Shown here piece by piece: positions 16,085 to 24,812 of a stretch of 30,251 nt of DNA (positions within the stretch are counted from its first letter, which is position 1; every line of letters starts with the position of its first letter). Under the pieces are notes generated by a model that did not search any database, was not told where the DNA came from, and saw nothing but the letters and a program-made list of their open reading frames with translations. The position numbers were made by a program, and so were the translations under genes. The stretch is from Prevotella sp. CAG:924. GTDB taxonomy: Bacteria; Bacteroidota; Bacteroidia; Bacteroidales; Bacteroidaceae. Location of the stretch: NCBI GenBank assembly GCA_000431975.1, contig HF988452.1:1-30251 (forward strand). Reading direction: 5' to 3'.

Positions 16085-16663
16085 CTACTCACACGATTCT
16101 CTGATCTTACGGATAAGACGTGCCGGCACGCCACCCACTATCGTATTGGATGCCACATCCTTGGTCACCACCGCGCCGGCCGCCACGATTGCGTTGTCAC
16201 CGATTGTCACGCCCTGTAAGATCGTCGCGTTCGATCCTATCCACACATTCTTTCCAAGTCGGATAGGTGCCGGTAGAGTGTAGCGTCTTGCGTCAGGCGA
16301 CTCACCATGATTCAAAGTAGCAAAGACCACATTGTGACCGATCTGGCAGCCGTCGCCTATCGTCACGCCTCCATGATCCTGGAAATGGCAGCAGGCATTG
16401 ATAAACACATCACGACCAATCCTAATATTCTTACCGAAGTCGGTATAGAAGGGAGGAAACACACGCAAGGTAGGATCCACCTCATAACCAAACAAACGGG
16501 AAAGGAGTGCCCGCACCTCTTCCTGGGTATGATAAGCTCCATTCAACTCAAAAGTGATGCGGCGGGCCTCATCACTCATTCGGTCCATGAACTCCGCAAT
16601 ATCCGGGGTACACAATGGCTTGCCCGTTTCTACATAACACAAAAAATCATTCAATGTCATCAT
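16085..16663 (-). CDS. Maltose/galactoside-type O-acetyltransferase (left-handed beta helix)
   Basis: A 192-residue acetyl-CoA-dependent acetyltransferase of the hexapeptide family. The N-terminal helical part includes YHTQEEVRALLSRLFGYEVD, close to the mac domain of sugar acetyltransferases. It is followed by hexapeptide repeats (IRIGRDVFINACCHFQD, VTIGDGCQIGHNVVFAT) and the catalytic-His loop LNHGESPDARR; then IRLGKNVWIGSNATILQGV and IVGGVPARLIRKI close the helix. Members of this group acetylate maltose, galactosides or similar acceptors; the real acceptor is unknown. Two adjacent ATGs (16663 and 16660) are both possible starts. It is divergent from an AraC-type regulator, which could control it. 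Confidence 0.9.
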   Translation of the reverse strand: MMTLNDFLCYVETGKPLCTPDIAEFMDRMSDEARRITFELNGAYHTQEEVRALLSRLFGYEVDPTLRVFPPFYTDFGKNIRIGRDVFINACCHFQDHGGVTIGDGCQIGHNVVFATLNHGESPDARRYTLPAPIRLGKNVWIGSNATILQGVTIGDNAIVAAGAVVTKDVASNTIVGGVPARLIRKIRESCE

Positions 16664-16987
16664 TTTCTCTATTCATTTAATTACCTGCAAAATTGCAATT
16701 TTTTACGGAATATCATAGTAGACAGATTACAGATTTTATTCCCTAAATCTCTGTTTTAATATTTTTATCAACAGGAGAATGCCTTTTCCTGAAACAGGAG
16801 ATGAGATCAGCCCCCGTCACCCATCCACAATTCAGACTGACACTTATCAAAAAGAGACGCGACCCATAAAATCATACTTTCCTTCAAACGAATCTCAAGA
16901 AAAAAGATTATATTTGTATCCACAACAGCAATTGCAGACGCAAGGAAATATGTTGGTACTCCAATCGCTTTGTAAATACATGTCACT
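16664..16987. other. Divergent intergenic region acetyltransferase / AraC regulator
   Basis: This 324-bp AT-rich gap separates two divergent genes. It contains the TATATTTG element for the regulator at 16909-16916. CAATTTTG on the minus strand near 16688-16695 resembles a degenerate -7 for the acetyltransferase. I find no clear dyad to call an AraC operator. Confidence 0.5.
16909..16916 (+). promoter_or_regulatory. -7 element for the AraC regulator
   Basis: TATATTTG matches TAnnTTTG, about 70 nt before the ATG. No good -33 box is seen. Confidence 0.4.
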
Positions 16988-17884
16988 ATGAGAACGATCA
17001 ATCTGGAAAGCATCAGTCAGTATAATGCATTATATGGTTTCGACACATTGCACCCTCTCATCACCGTTGTTGATCTAAGAAAGGCTACCAAAGCGCTCAA
17101 TGATGTGCAGATCAACTACGGAATCTATGCTATGTTCCTCAAGATGTATAAGACCTGCGACCTGCGCTACGGCCGGCGGCCATACGACTATCAGGACGGC
17201 ACCATCGTGAGTTTCGCTCCGGGGCAGAGTGTCACCGTGACCAATTCCTCACAGGTCTCCCAACCTGTCATCGGTCTGCTCTTCCATCCCGATTTGATCC
17301 ATGGCACTTCTCTGGGTAGAAATATCCGGAAGTATTCCTTCTTCTCTTATGCCTCCAACGAGGCGCTGCATCTGTCAGAAGAAGAGCGGCAGATCTTTCT
17401 GGATTGCCTGAAACATATCCAATCCGAGCTCAAAAGCGCGACGGACAAGCACAGCCGTTCACTCATCGTCATGAACATAGAACTGGCTCTCAACTACTGC
17501 CTGCGTTTCTATGAAAGACAATTCGTCACCCGTCAACAAGAAAGCAATGACATCCTCGTAAAATTCGAAGAGCTGATAGACAATTATTTCACGAGTAAGA
17601 ATGCCGCCACCAACGGTCTGCCCACCGTCAAGTACTTTGCGGACAAGATCTGTCTCTCACCCAACTATTTCGGCGATCTGGTCAAGAAATTTACCGGCAA
17701 GACAGCCCACGATTACATACAAAGCAAGGTCATCGACTTCGCCAAGGAAAGGATTCTTGGCTCCCAAGCCTCTCTCAGCGAGATCGCTTACTCATTAGGA
17801 TTCCAATATCCTCAGCACATGTCCAGACTATTCAAGAAAAAAGTAGGGTGCACTCCGAACGAATACCGATTTACCAAGAACTGA
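16988..17884 (+). CDS. AraC family transcriptional regulator
   Basis: A 298-residue regulator. The N-terminal two thirds form an effector domain of the cupin-like type (segment GTIVSFAPGQSVTV, about 73-86). The C-terminal third, from about residue 195, has the two helix-turn-helix motifs: KYFADKICLSPNYFGDLVKK and SLSEIAYSLGFQYPQHMSRL, ending in the family signature FKKKVGCTPNEYRF. In Bacteroidetes such single-component regulators often control a neighbouring oxidoreductase, exporter or TonB receptor. Candidate targets here are the divergent acetyltransferase and the receptor/PepSY pair downstream, now broken. It is followed by a very strong terminator, so it is not co-transcribed with the receptor. 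Confidence 0.93.
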   Translation: MRTINLESISQYNALYGFDTLHPLITVVDLRKATKALNDVQINYGIYAMFLKMYKTCDLRYGRRPYDYQDGTIVSFAPGQSVTVTNSSQVSQPVIGLLFHPDLIHGTSLGRNIRKYSFFSYASNEALHLSEEERQIFLDCLKHIQSELKSATDKHSRSLIVMNIELALNYCLRFYERQFVTRQQESNDILVKFEELIDNYFTSKNAATNGLPTVKYFADKICLSPNYFGDLVKKFTGKTAHDYIQSKVIDFAKERILGSQASLSEIAYSLGFQYPQHMSRLFKKKVGCTPNEYRFTKN

Positions 17885-17911
17885 CCTCCTCGTCCTAACA
17901 CCACTTATCAG

Positions 17912-17966
17912 AACGATGGCAGAACCGGACACCCTTTCCCCATCCCGGTTCTGCCATCGTTTTCTT
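17912..17966 (+). terminator. Strong terminator after the AraC gene
   Basis: A perfect 17-bp stem: 17912-17928 (AACGATGGCAGAACCGG) with 17945-17961 (its reverse complement), 16-nt loop, leading into TTTTCTTCT. This is among the longest perfect stems in the window. Confidence 0.85.
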
Positions 17967-18328
17967 CTACCCTATGTCATAAAAAGTCTGATCTCCTACA
18001 CGCTCCCCCACATTCCAAGACAATGTCGCTATTTTTTTAGTCATTACTTTTGCCAGCCTTTCCTTCATTCTTCCTCCCGCTTTCCCATCCATCTATCTTT
18101 CCTAAAAGAAATAAGCCCTTGAGGTGTTCCGACAATTTCCTAATAGTCGTAGGACTTCCCCTTCTACCTTACTCCTAATAAAGTGCCTTCTTACTGATAA
18201 TCTTTCCCGTTTTTTGTCGCCGGGTATCAACTCTTTTTCATTTTTCTTTCGATATAATACTCAAAAATGATTATTGATCTCGACTCTTGCTCCTACATCT
18301 CTGCCTGATAAAATACCAATTTTTTGCT

Positions 18329-18360
18329 ATTGTACATATTTTTATTTGCAGCTAATTTTG
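18329..18360 (+). promoter_or_regulatory. Bacteroidetes promoter before the receptor remnant
   Basis: TAATTTTG (18353-18360) is a full -7 match; ATTG (18329-18332) lies 20 bp upstream as a weak -33 box. The GTG start is 34 nt downstream, so the remnant is probably still transcribed. Confidence 0.5.
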
Positions 18361-18394
18361 CAGTGCTTTTATTAATAATAAAAAACATATCAAG

Positions 18395-19132
18395 GTGGAA
18401 ATTAGCAGATTAAAATTTGTGACAGTTCTTATAACGATGTTGATGCACCTTTCCGTGCAGGCAAGGGCCGATGGTAATGGTATGATCTCAGGAAAGATCC
18501 TGTCAGGTCACAAAAAGGCCGTTGACTATGCTACGGTACGACTCGACGGCACGTCCTACGGTTGCCATACCGATCAGCAGGGCATCTACCATATCACAGC
18601 TCCGGCAGGAAATTACCGTCTCATAGTTTCTGCCGTGGGTTACAAGACCATCGAGCACGACATTACCATCAAGACTGACTGCCGGGAGAAAATGAACTTT
18701 ACCTTACAGGAAGATGCCATACAACTGGGCGAGGTGTCGGTCGTATCGACAGGGATCAACCGAGTGAAAAATTCCGCCTACAATGCTGTGGCCGTAGACA
18801 CCCGTGACATGCTCAACACCACCAAGACACTCAGCGAGGCTCTCGCCAAAACACCCGGATTAAAGCTCAGGGAATCCGGAGGAGTAGGATCGGACATCAA
18901 TCTGATGCTCGACGGATTCAGCGGCAAGCATGTCAAGGTATTCATTGATGGTGTGCCGCAGGAGGGCGTCGGCAGCTCTTTCGGATTGAACAATATTCCT
19001 GTCAGCTTTGCCGATCGCATAGAAGTTTACAAAGGTGTCGTACCGGTCAACTTCGGTACCGATGCCATCGGAGGTGTCTTTTGGCATCATTATCACCTTA
19101 ATATGTTTTTCAGGTGCTATGCTCGTCTTTGA
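18395..19132 (+). pseudogene. TonB-dependent receptor, N-terminal remnant (barrel deleted)
   Basis: The frame starts at GTG (18395) and encodes about 228 residues of a TonB-dependent outer-membrane receptor: a signal-like hydrophobic N-terminus (VTVLITMLMHLSVQA), a CarboxypepD_reg-like domain (ISGKILSGHKKAVDYATVRL, then GYKTIEHDITIK), and the plug domain (TLSEALAKTPGLKLRESGG, VFIDGVPQEGVGSS, DRIEVYKGVVPVNFGTDAIGG). An intact receptor continues with a beta-barrel of several hundred residues. Here homology stops right after GTDAIGGV, and 17 unrelated residues lead to a stop at 19132. The DNA after that point codes in another frame for a PepSY protein, so the barrel is deleted rather than interrupted. 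The product cannot form a channel. The original substrate, perhaps an iron chelate as is common beside PepSY genes, is inference. Confidence 0.85.
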
Positions 19133-20165
19133 AAATGACATCGTCAAGGTGATAAGACACGACCAGCTCTACGTTGCCAGTCCAAGCCACACCGTATTGT
19201 CAATAGATGAGATTGTAAAAAAAGTGGAGCAGACGCTTCCCTCTGATGTTAAGGTGACAGACGTGACCCTGTTTTCCGATCCTGAGCTTGCCTGCAAGGT
19301 GAGTCTCTCTAAGCCCAACAAGGCCGTCATGTATGTGGACCAGTACACCGGACAGCTGAAAGGCATGTACGAGCGACCGGCCTTTTTCGACACCATGCAA
19401 CGGCTTCACCGTTGGCTGCTCGACAGTCCCGGTAATGGTGGCACATTCTGGGGCCGCATCATCGTAGGCACCTCTACCATCATATTTGTCTTGGTGTTGC
19501 TGTCAGGCATTATAATATGGTGGCCACGTACCATGAGAATACTACGTAACAGCCTGAAGATCAAAGTCTCCAAGGGAAGGCATCTGTTATGGCGCAGCCT
19601 GCACATTGCCGGTGGCATGTACGCGCTCCTGCTGCTGTTGGTCATGGCGCTCACCGGCCTTACCTGGTCCTTTTCCTGGTATAGTAAAGGATTTTACGCC
19701 TTGTTCGGTGCCAACAAAACAGAAAAGAATACTACTCCAACTACCGAAAAGACAGCAACGGCAAGAAACGAAAAGGGATCGACCGAAGCTACCAACGCAC
19801 AGACGGTCATAGCCTATACTAAATGGCAGGCCGTGTACGAGACATTGCGTGCAAAAAATGCCGGCTACAGCCAGATAACCGTGTCTGACGGTACAGCTAG
19901 CGTAGCTTTTGACGGATGGGGCAATCAGCGGGCCGCCGATAAATACACATTCAACCCATCCACTGGCCGGATCACATCGACCGCTCTCTATGCCGACGGC
20001 GACAACTCCTCAAAGATCCGCGGTTGGATATTGTCCGTTCACACAGGCAGCTGGGGCGGCCTGCTCACACGCATACTGTGGTTCATCGCAGCCCTTTTGG
20101 GTGCGACACTGCCGCTTACGGGTTACTATCTCTGGATACATCGGCTCCGCCGCCGCTTACATTGA
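19119..20165 (+). CDS. PepSY-associated transmembrane protein, 5'-truncated
   Basis: Homology to PepSY-TM proteins begins inside the first membrane helix (FGIIITLICFSGAMLVFEND, from about 19080), directly after the receptor remnant. The usual N-terminal start (about 15-20 residues, typically ending in a Pro-Phe-Gly helix entry) is missing. The first in-frame ATG within homologous sequence is 19119, giving 348 residues starting MLVFENDIVKV; it overlaps the end of the receptor frame, so coupled translation is possible. The rest is intact: a periplasmic PepSY region (about residues 12-85), helices around FVLVLLSGIIIWWP, MYALLLLLVMALTGLTW and WFIAALLGATLPLTGYYLWI, and a basic C-terminus. Intact relatives sit in the inner membrane beside TonB receptors and are linked to iron or siderophore uptake, some as reductases. 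Loss of most of helix 1 makes function doubtful; it is best treated as a probable pseudogene. Confidence 0.75.
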   Translation: MLVFENDIVKVIRHDQLYVASPSHTVLSIDEIVKKVEQTLPSDVKVTDVTLFSDPELACKVSLSKPNKAVMYVDQYTGQLKGMYERPAFFDTMQRLHRWLLDSPGNGGTFWGRIIVGTSTIIFVLVLLSGIIIWWPRTMRILRNSLKIKVSKGRHLLWRSLHIAGGMYALLLLLVMALTGLTWSFSWYSKGFYALFGANKTEKNTTPTTEKTATARNEKGSTEATNAQTVIAYTKWQAVYETLRAKNAGYSQITVSDGTASVAFDGWGNQRAADKYTFNPSTGRITSTALYADGDNSSKIRGWILSVHTGSWGGLLTRILWFIAALLGATLPLTGYYLWIHRLRRRLH

Positions 20166-20656
20166 CAACCTTTCCTGTAATGCGATATAAGGAAAGCGGC
20201 TGCCAACTCATACCCTGTTAACCGGCAGCAAACTTGTCCGATGCCTTCGCACAACGATGACATAACGGACCTAAATCCCTTACATACTTCGCATAAGGAG
20301 CATCAAACAAAACCGAGAAGACCGTTCTTCTCGGTTTTGATTCACTCTTTCTGATACAAATATCGTACTTTTCTATTCTATACTTTCAAACAATATTTCG
20401 GTGACCATACCATGTAGACCGTTGCCGCCCTAAAACATTATCCACTTTAAAAACATATTCATACTGAGAAATAAGTTTAACATCTCATATTTTCAAAGAT
20501 AACCATAAATAAAATAAAAACGTATTGTTAAAATGACAACAATATCACTATTCTGCTTATTATAAATAACGTAAACAAAACAAAATATAGCTAAAACGCT
20601 GTAACCCCTATGCAATATTTGTAACTTTTATGTATTTTTATTAAAAAACGACAAAC
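20166..20656. other. Intergenic region PepSY / glycosyltransferase
   Basis: This 491-bp stretch has a good terminator at 20308-20339 and is then very AT-rich to the glycosyltransferase ATG. TTTG at 20618 and TAACTTTT at 20622 resemble promoter elements but not with correct spacing, so no promoter is called. No gene is seen. Confidence 0.6.
20308..20342 (+). terminator. Terminator downstream of the PepSY gene
   Basis: A perfect 14-bp stem: CAAAACCGAGAAGA (20308-20321) with TCTTCTCGGTTTTG (20326-20339), 4-nt loop. The stem ends in a T-run within the 3' arm. It is about 145 bp past the PepSY stop. Confidence 0.75.
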
Positions 20657-21577
20657 ATGAAAATTAGCTGTGTCATCGTAACATTCAATCGCATACAATT
20701 ACTCAAAGAGAATCTGACTGCAATCATGTCACAAACGTATAAACCCGATCATATATACGTAATCAACAATCATTCGACTGATAACACAGCTGATTATCTT
20801 TCTCAATTTAAAGATCTTCCGTTCTTTACCATTTGTAACCTCGAGAAAAATATTGGAGGCTCAGGTGGGTTTACGTATGGTATAAAACGTGCCGTTGAGG
20901 ATGGTTGCGACTATGTCTGGATCATGGACGATGATACGATTCCTCACTCAGATTCTCTCGAGCAACTGGTAAAAGCCACTACGCTTTCATCCCACATCGG
21001 TTTTCTATGTAGTAAAGTGGTATGGATAGACGGTTGTCTACATAAGATGAACCGATGTGCCATTTATCGCCCTATGCGTAAGGTGACCTCGAAAGAGAAT
21101 CCTGACGTATACGGTATCTCATGCAACCATTCCACCTTCGTGTCGACGATGATAAGCGCAAAAGCTGTCTATGAAATCGGGTTGCCTTACAAAGAGTTTT
21201 TTATATGGCACGATGATATCGAATATACCGAAAGAATTTCCCATCACAATTACGACTGTTTCTATATAGAGACAAGTGTCGTAACACATAAGACCGCAAA
21301 AAACTATGCCCCACGCATATTGGACGCAGAAAAGAAAGACCTGTGGAAGTTTTATTATCAAGCACGCAACACCACCTTCCTCGCACGGAAGCGAAAAGCC
21401 AATAAGCTATTTTTCTATATATCTATCTTGAATAAATATCGTAGATATATAAGGAAAATCAACCACATCGAGGATAAGGAACTACGCCACGAACTGCGTC
21501 ACGAGGTGAAAAAAGGATGTCTTGACGGATTAAAATTCAGACCGAAAATAGAATATCTGAAGATTCCTAAAAAGTAA
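20657..21577 (+). CDS. Family 2 glycosyltransferase (rhamnosyl/galactofuranosyl-type)
   Basis: A 306-residue cytoplasmic GT-A enzyme. MKISCVIVTFNRIQLLKENL is the GT2 opening; NIGGSGGFTYGIKRA and VWIMDDDTIP (about residues 88-97, with the metal-binding Asp triad) are typical of the rhamnosyltransferase/GlfT2-like branch; IWHDDIEYTERI (about 183-194) holds the probable catalytic acidic residues. It should transfer a sugar from a nucleotide donor to a surface polysaccharide or LPS; neither donor nor acceptor can be read. It stands alone rather than in a polysaccharide cluster, and it is visibly richer in A+T than the genes on the left, as is the DNA after it. Both suggest acquisition by transfer or survival of one gene from a lost cluster. 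Confidence 0.92.
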   Translation: MKISCVIVTFNRIQLLKENLTAIMSQTYKPDHIYVINNHSTDNTADYLSQFKDLPFFTICNLEKNIGGSGGFTYGIKRAVEDGCDYVWIMDDDTIPHSDSLEQLVKATTLSSHIGFLCSKVVWIDGCLHKMNRCAIYRPMRKVTSKENPDVYGISCNHSTFVSTMISAKAVYEIGLPYKEFFIWHDDIEYTERISHHNYDCFYIETSVVTHKTAKNYAPRILDAEKKDLWKFYYQARNTTFLARKRKANKLFFYISILNKYRRYIRKINHIEDKELRHELRHEVKKGCLDGLKFRPKIEYLKIPKK

Positions 21578-22309
21578 ATATCACCTCCCTTGGAGGCAAT
21601 AAAATGGACGTAAAGCAGGACTACCTCTCAGCATCGGATACTCTTCTGACAAGCTGATTGCCAATATAATGGAATCTTTGCAGCTTTGTATGGACATAAA
21701 ATATATATCCAACTGCCCGAAAGAAAAAGTTCGGGAGTATTAAGAAATTAGTCTGTTTGACAAAGGTGTAAGATATTTCTGGCATTACACCCGATATTCC
21801 ATTTACGGGGTTGTAGGAAGGTATCCTGCCATCTGTGTTTACGGGTGGTCGGTTGGACATAATGGCGCATGCACAGACGTGCCATTATGTTCAGATTGTG
21901 TACCGCATTCCTGCGTCCCCTGCCTCTTTAGTCGGGTGTGTCGCATGATAATTATATATGAATATCAGGAAAGGCATCCCTCGCATCCTCATTGAGCATT
22001 ACAATTATCTTATACGGGTATCTGTAGTTCTGGATGTATCCTATGACAGGCCGACATTCAGGTAGCAAAATGAAGAAGATGGACATTGGGATAGTTGTAG
22101 CGGGGAGAAAAACAACTATATTTTTTATTTACAGGCAACTACTCGAGTATACAAAAGTCAGTACATACTGTCGGAAAGGAATTGGAACGTTCACAGGAGA
22201 TCTCTGATTTTTGCGAGTCAAAGAGCCTGGTCCGTATCTTCCCTCGATATCTGCTGTAAAACCTCAAAAAAGTGCCATTTTGGGACTAAATTGGTAATAT
22301 TTCCTAGAG

Positions 22310-22397
22310 CCAATGCTTACTTGCCCTTCGAACCAATGGAAATTCTCATAAATCCAATACTTATTTTGTTTAAATCCAATGCTTACTTTTTCGAGTA
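22310..22397. repeat. Four degenerate ~22-bp direct repeats
   Basis: Units start at 22310 (CCAATGCTTACTT), 22333 (CCAATG, then diverged), 22354 (CCAATACTTATTT) and 22376 (CCAATGCTTACTT), at steps of 23, 21 and 22 bp. Units 1 and 4 share 13 identical bases; the last two are both preceded by AAAT. Read in one frame the fuller unit AAATCCAATGCTTACTTT gives KSNAYF, a motif I recall from spurious repetitive Bacteroidales proteins. The units are contiguous, so this is a minisatellite-like array and not a CRISPR. Confidence 0.55.
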
Positions 22398-22702
22398 TCC
22401 ATAGGTCTGATGTCTCCTATCGAATCGAAGGACGGCAAGATAAAAATAGAAGTACTAGAAACTCGAATGAAAGTCATCCCAGAAAACGGATAGCAATGAT
22501 TACAGATTAATTTTTATTTACACATGACAATCCCAGGACTAATTTCTACCACAAATTTAAACGTCATTTGAGATCCAAAGGATTTCGTACTATTCTAACG
22601 CAGGCCATCTGACACCATTCCAAAAGTGTACCTCGCTATATCACGACGAAGCGACGAACGTGATACCGGAAAAAGAACTGCAAACATTAGGTAAGCTATT
22701 GA

Positions 22703-22738
22703 AAAGGGGACACGCTGCATCACGCAGCCATCCCCTTT
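22703..22738 (+). terminator. Terminator-like hairpin without an upstream gene
   Basis: AAAGGGGA (22703-22710) pairs with TCCCCTTT (22731-22738), and GCTGC (22714-22718) with GCAGC (22724-22728) inside. There is no intact gene upstream, so it may be left over from a decayed one. Confidence 0.45.
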
Positions 22739-23123
22739 ATCGGCATATAGCATCCGTCTTCTTAAAAAATAAAACGGCATTAAAAAAAATACAGATAATT
22801 AACCATTCGCGATGGCGTGGATTCGGTATGGTATCCTGTTTTTCATTCCTGAATTACATTAATATATGTGACTTATCACCTAAAAAGGTGCCATAAGCAA
22901 GAGGGTGCCAGGACTCAAATGATCCTCCGAAAAGTCGTAGATCGTAACCACAATCTCTGATAGGATTGTATCGATATCTCTATGAAAATCCGCTTTTCTC
23001 CTTCGGCTGTTGAGATACTCGAATTTCAAAGTTCATATTTTCAAGAATCGAGTTTTGGCACACCCTTATAAGTCTCTTTGGTTTCACCGTATGTCATCTC
23101 CTCATTCGGCTTCCGAACGGCTA

Positions 23124-24749
23124 TTACTCAGTAGTTACCACAATGGCTCCATCTCGTGCCTGCTCACCAAACTTTTCAATCGCTTTTTCACCTTTAAGCA
23201 CCACTATTTCCTTGATTTTGTCTGCGCTGATCTTTTTTACTTCGGCAGCATCAACATGAACACCATTTATAACATAATAGCGTGTATCTTTAAAACTTAT
23301 ATTAACGTTATTATTACCAGAACTTATTTTTACGTTAGTATTATCATTGCCAGCTCCCGTCGACTGGACTTTCCCTGATTCACCAGTAAGTCTAAACGTC
23401 ACCGGTAACGTGTAGCGCACACTCACTGCCTTTCCGTCCTGATATCCCGGCTGCCACTTGGGCATGGCAGAAATCACCCTCAGGGCCTCGGCGTCTATGC
23501 TCTTGTCCACACTTCTTACAATCTTCGCATCTTTTACCGTACCATCCTTGTTTACTACAAATGATACCACCACACGACCCTGGATGCCTGCCTTATGGGC
23601 CTCTACCGGATACTTAATATTACTGCTCAAATATTTCATGAGCTCAGCTATACCGCCAGGAAACGCCGGCATCTTCTCTACCACCTCATAGACATCATCA
23701 TCCGTAGATGTCATACGCTGGATTTCATTGGCAATGAATGTGTCATCCGCTCTACCCTTGGCATTCACAGTCTCCTCGCCACTCGTCTTTCCTTGTGCTA
23801 CGAGGGCTGCCTTGTCTGATGTACTTTTCACTACTGAGCTTACGATGGCATCACTCTCATGCTCTATTTCTCTACTAAGGCTCTCTGCCTTCGGCGTGGC
23901 AAAAGCCACTACGGCAACAGCCGCAACAGGAACGGTCAACAACACCTTGACACGGTTCCATGGATTGGATCTTTTTGTCAACATCATAGTTATTCGTTTT
24001 TTAAGTGAGTTATGATTTAGATTGTTTGCCATACTGAAAAGCCGTTCGCCGACGGCCTTGCGTATCAGGAGAAGCTGATATTCTGCTGCATTGGCACCGC
24101 TGGCAAGCACCGCCTCATCGGCCTCGTACTCATGTATGTTACGCAACTCGCGGCGCAGCAGCCACACTGCCGGATTAAACCACTGGAATATCAGCAGCAC
24201 ATTGCATAGTAAGATGTCAAGCGAGTGATGATGCGAGATATGCGCCATCTCATGTATGAGTATTTCCCGGCGTCCACTCTCGTAGTCGCTCCTGCTGATC
24301 ACGATGTTGTTAAACCAGCTGAAAGGAGCCATGTCACCATCGATCACAATGATGCGGATACCGTTATCGATCGTCACATGATCTCTACCGGAAATAAGTT
24401 TGTACAGTCCGGCCAACGAAACGATCTCATGCCCAACCGACACGACCACGCCAACCATATACACCATGAAAAGTACCTGGACGAGCGTCAGGCTTGCCGG
24501 TTGGATATCCTCTCCCGTCACGCCTGCGACAAGCAACTGCTCCACCTGCACCATTCCGTTATTGACCACCGTTGGCTCGTCTATTGACAGACTGACAAAC
24601 GGAAGCACAAGCGACAGCAACATAAGCAGCAACAATGTAGCACGGTTGAACGCATGAAACGTGTCACGGCTCAGCAGCAGCTTGTAAAAGAGGTAGAATG
24701 CCACCAGGCATATAGCCACCTTTATCGAATATATGAAAAACATTCCCAT
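23124..24749 (-). CDS. M56 (BlaR1-like) membrane peptidase with TonB C-terminal domain
   Basis: A 541-residue inner-membrane protein. The first part is a BlaR1/MecR1-type M56 peptidase: helices around AICLVAFYLFYKLLL, LLLLMLLSLVLPFVSL and FMVYMVGVVVSV, zinc motif HEMAH (166-170), downstream EYEADEAVL (about 205-213), and a further helix VPVAAVAVVAFATP (about 277-290). Instead of the penicillin-binding sensor of BlaR1, the outer part has a TonB C-terminal domain (about 353-452; VEKMPAFPGG, KYPVEAHKAGIQGRVVVSFVV, PVTFRL) and a tail from about 488 resembling a TonB-receptor plug (VINGVHVDAAEVKKI, GEKAIEKFGEQARDGAIVVTT). This architecture is known in Bacteroidetes, but its signal is unclear. It follows blaI by 244 bp on the same strand. 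By analogy the peptidase would inactivate the BlaI repressor on sensing. The start may be ATG 24749 or 24743. Confidence 0.9.
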   Translation of the reverse strand: MGMFFIYSIKVAICLVAFYLFYKLLLSRDTFHAFNRATLLLLMLLSLVLPFVSLSIDEPTVVNNGMVQVEQLLVAGVTGEDIQPASLTLVQVLFMVYMVGVVVSVGHEIVSLAGLYKLISGRDHVTIDNGIRIIVIDGDMAPFSWFNNIVISRSDYESGRREILIHEMAHISHHHSLDILLCNVLLIFQWFNPAVWLLRRELRNIHEYEADEAVLASGANAAEYQLLLIRKAVGERLFSMANNLNHNSLKKRITMMLTKRSNPWNRVKVLLTVPVAAVAVVAFATPKAESLSREIEHESDAIVSSVVKSTSDKAALVAQGKTSGEETVNAKGRADDTFIANEIQRMTSTDDDVYEVVEKMPAFPGGIAELMKYLSSNIKYPVEAHKAGIQGRVVVSFVVNKDGTVKDAKIVRSVDKSIDAEALRVISAMPKWQPGYQDGKAVSVRYTLPVTFRLTGESGKVQSTGAGNDNTNVKISSGNNNVNISFKDTRYYVINGVHVDAAEVKKISADKIKEIVVLKGEKAIEKFGEQARDGAIVVTTE

Positions 24750-24812
24750 GATGTCGTCGTTTTGTCGTTATTATCTATCCACCCATCTGCCTCATCTCCC
24801 TGGCTTGGTTTT

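Larger units (their letters stand above)
17885..18394. other. Intergenic region AraC regulator / TonB receptor remnant
   Basis: This 510-bp stretch begins with the terminator of the regulator and ends with a promoter for the receptor remnant. The pyrimidine-rich middle (about 17970-18300) has no supported gene; a 68-codon frame at 17916 overlaps the terminator and is rejected. I do not see a convincing Fur-type operator, though ATGATTATTGAT at about 18267 is worth comparing with one. Confidence 0.5.
21578..23123. other. 1.5-kb gene-poor, AT-rich, apparently decayed region
   Basis: I find no credible intact gene here. The frames present (21621-21860 minus, 22595-22780 minus, 22660-22896 plus, 23010-23378 plus) are short and resemble nothing known; the last overlaps the M56 gene. 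Possible traces of old coding DNA are a minus-strand stretch at about 21955-22030 reading KIIVMLNEDARDAFPDI and a plus-strand stretch near 22530-22600 reading FYHKFKRHLRSKGF, both soon closed by stops. Structures: an inverted repeat ACATAATGGC (21857-21866) with GCCATTATGT (21881-21890), degenerate 22-bp repeats at 22310-22397, and a terminator-like hairpin at 22703-22738. Most likely this is the residue of transferred DNA. Confidence 0.6.

Noticed and set aside
19070..19090. Programmed frameshift making a TonB receptor-PepSY fusion protein
   Set aside because: TCTTTTGG is a weak slip site, the receptor barrel is absent, and joining an outer-membrane plug to an inner-membrane protein makes no topological sense. 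Deletion explains it better.
22310..22397. CRISPR array
   Set aside because: Repeats are degenerate, contiguous and about 22 bp with no spacers; no cas genes are in the window.
23010..23378. 122-codon plus-strand frame at the 3' end of the M56 gene
   Set aside because: Most of it is antisense to the plug-like tail, and the remainder lies in AT-rich decayed DNA; no family resemblance.
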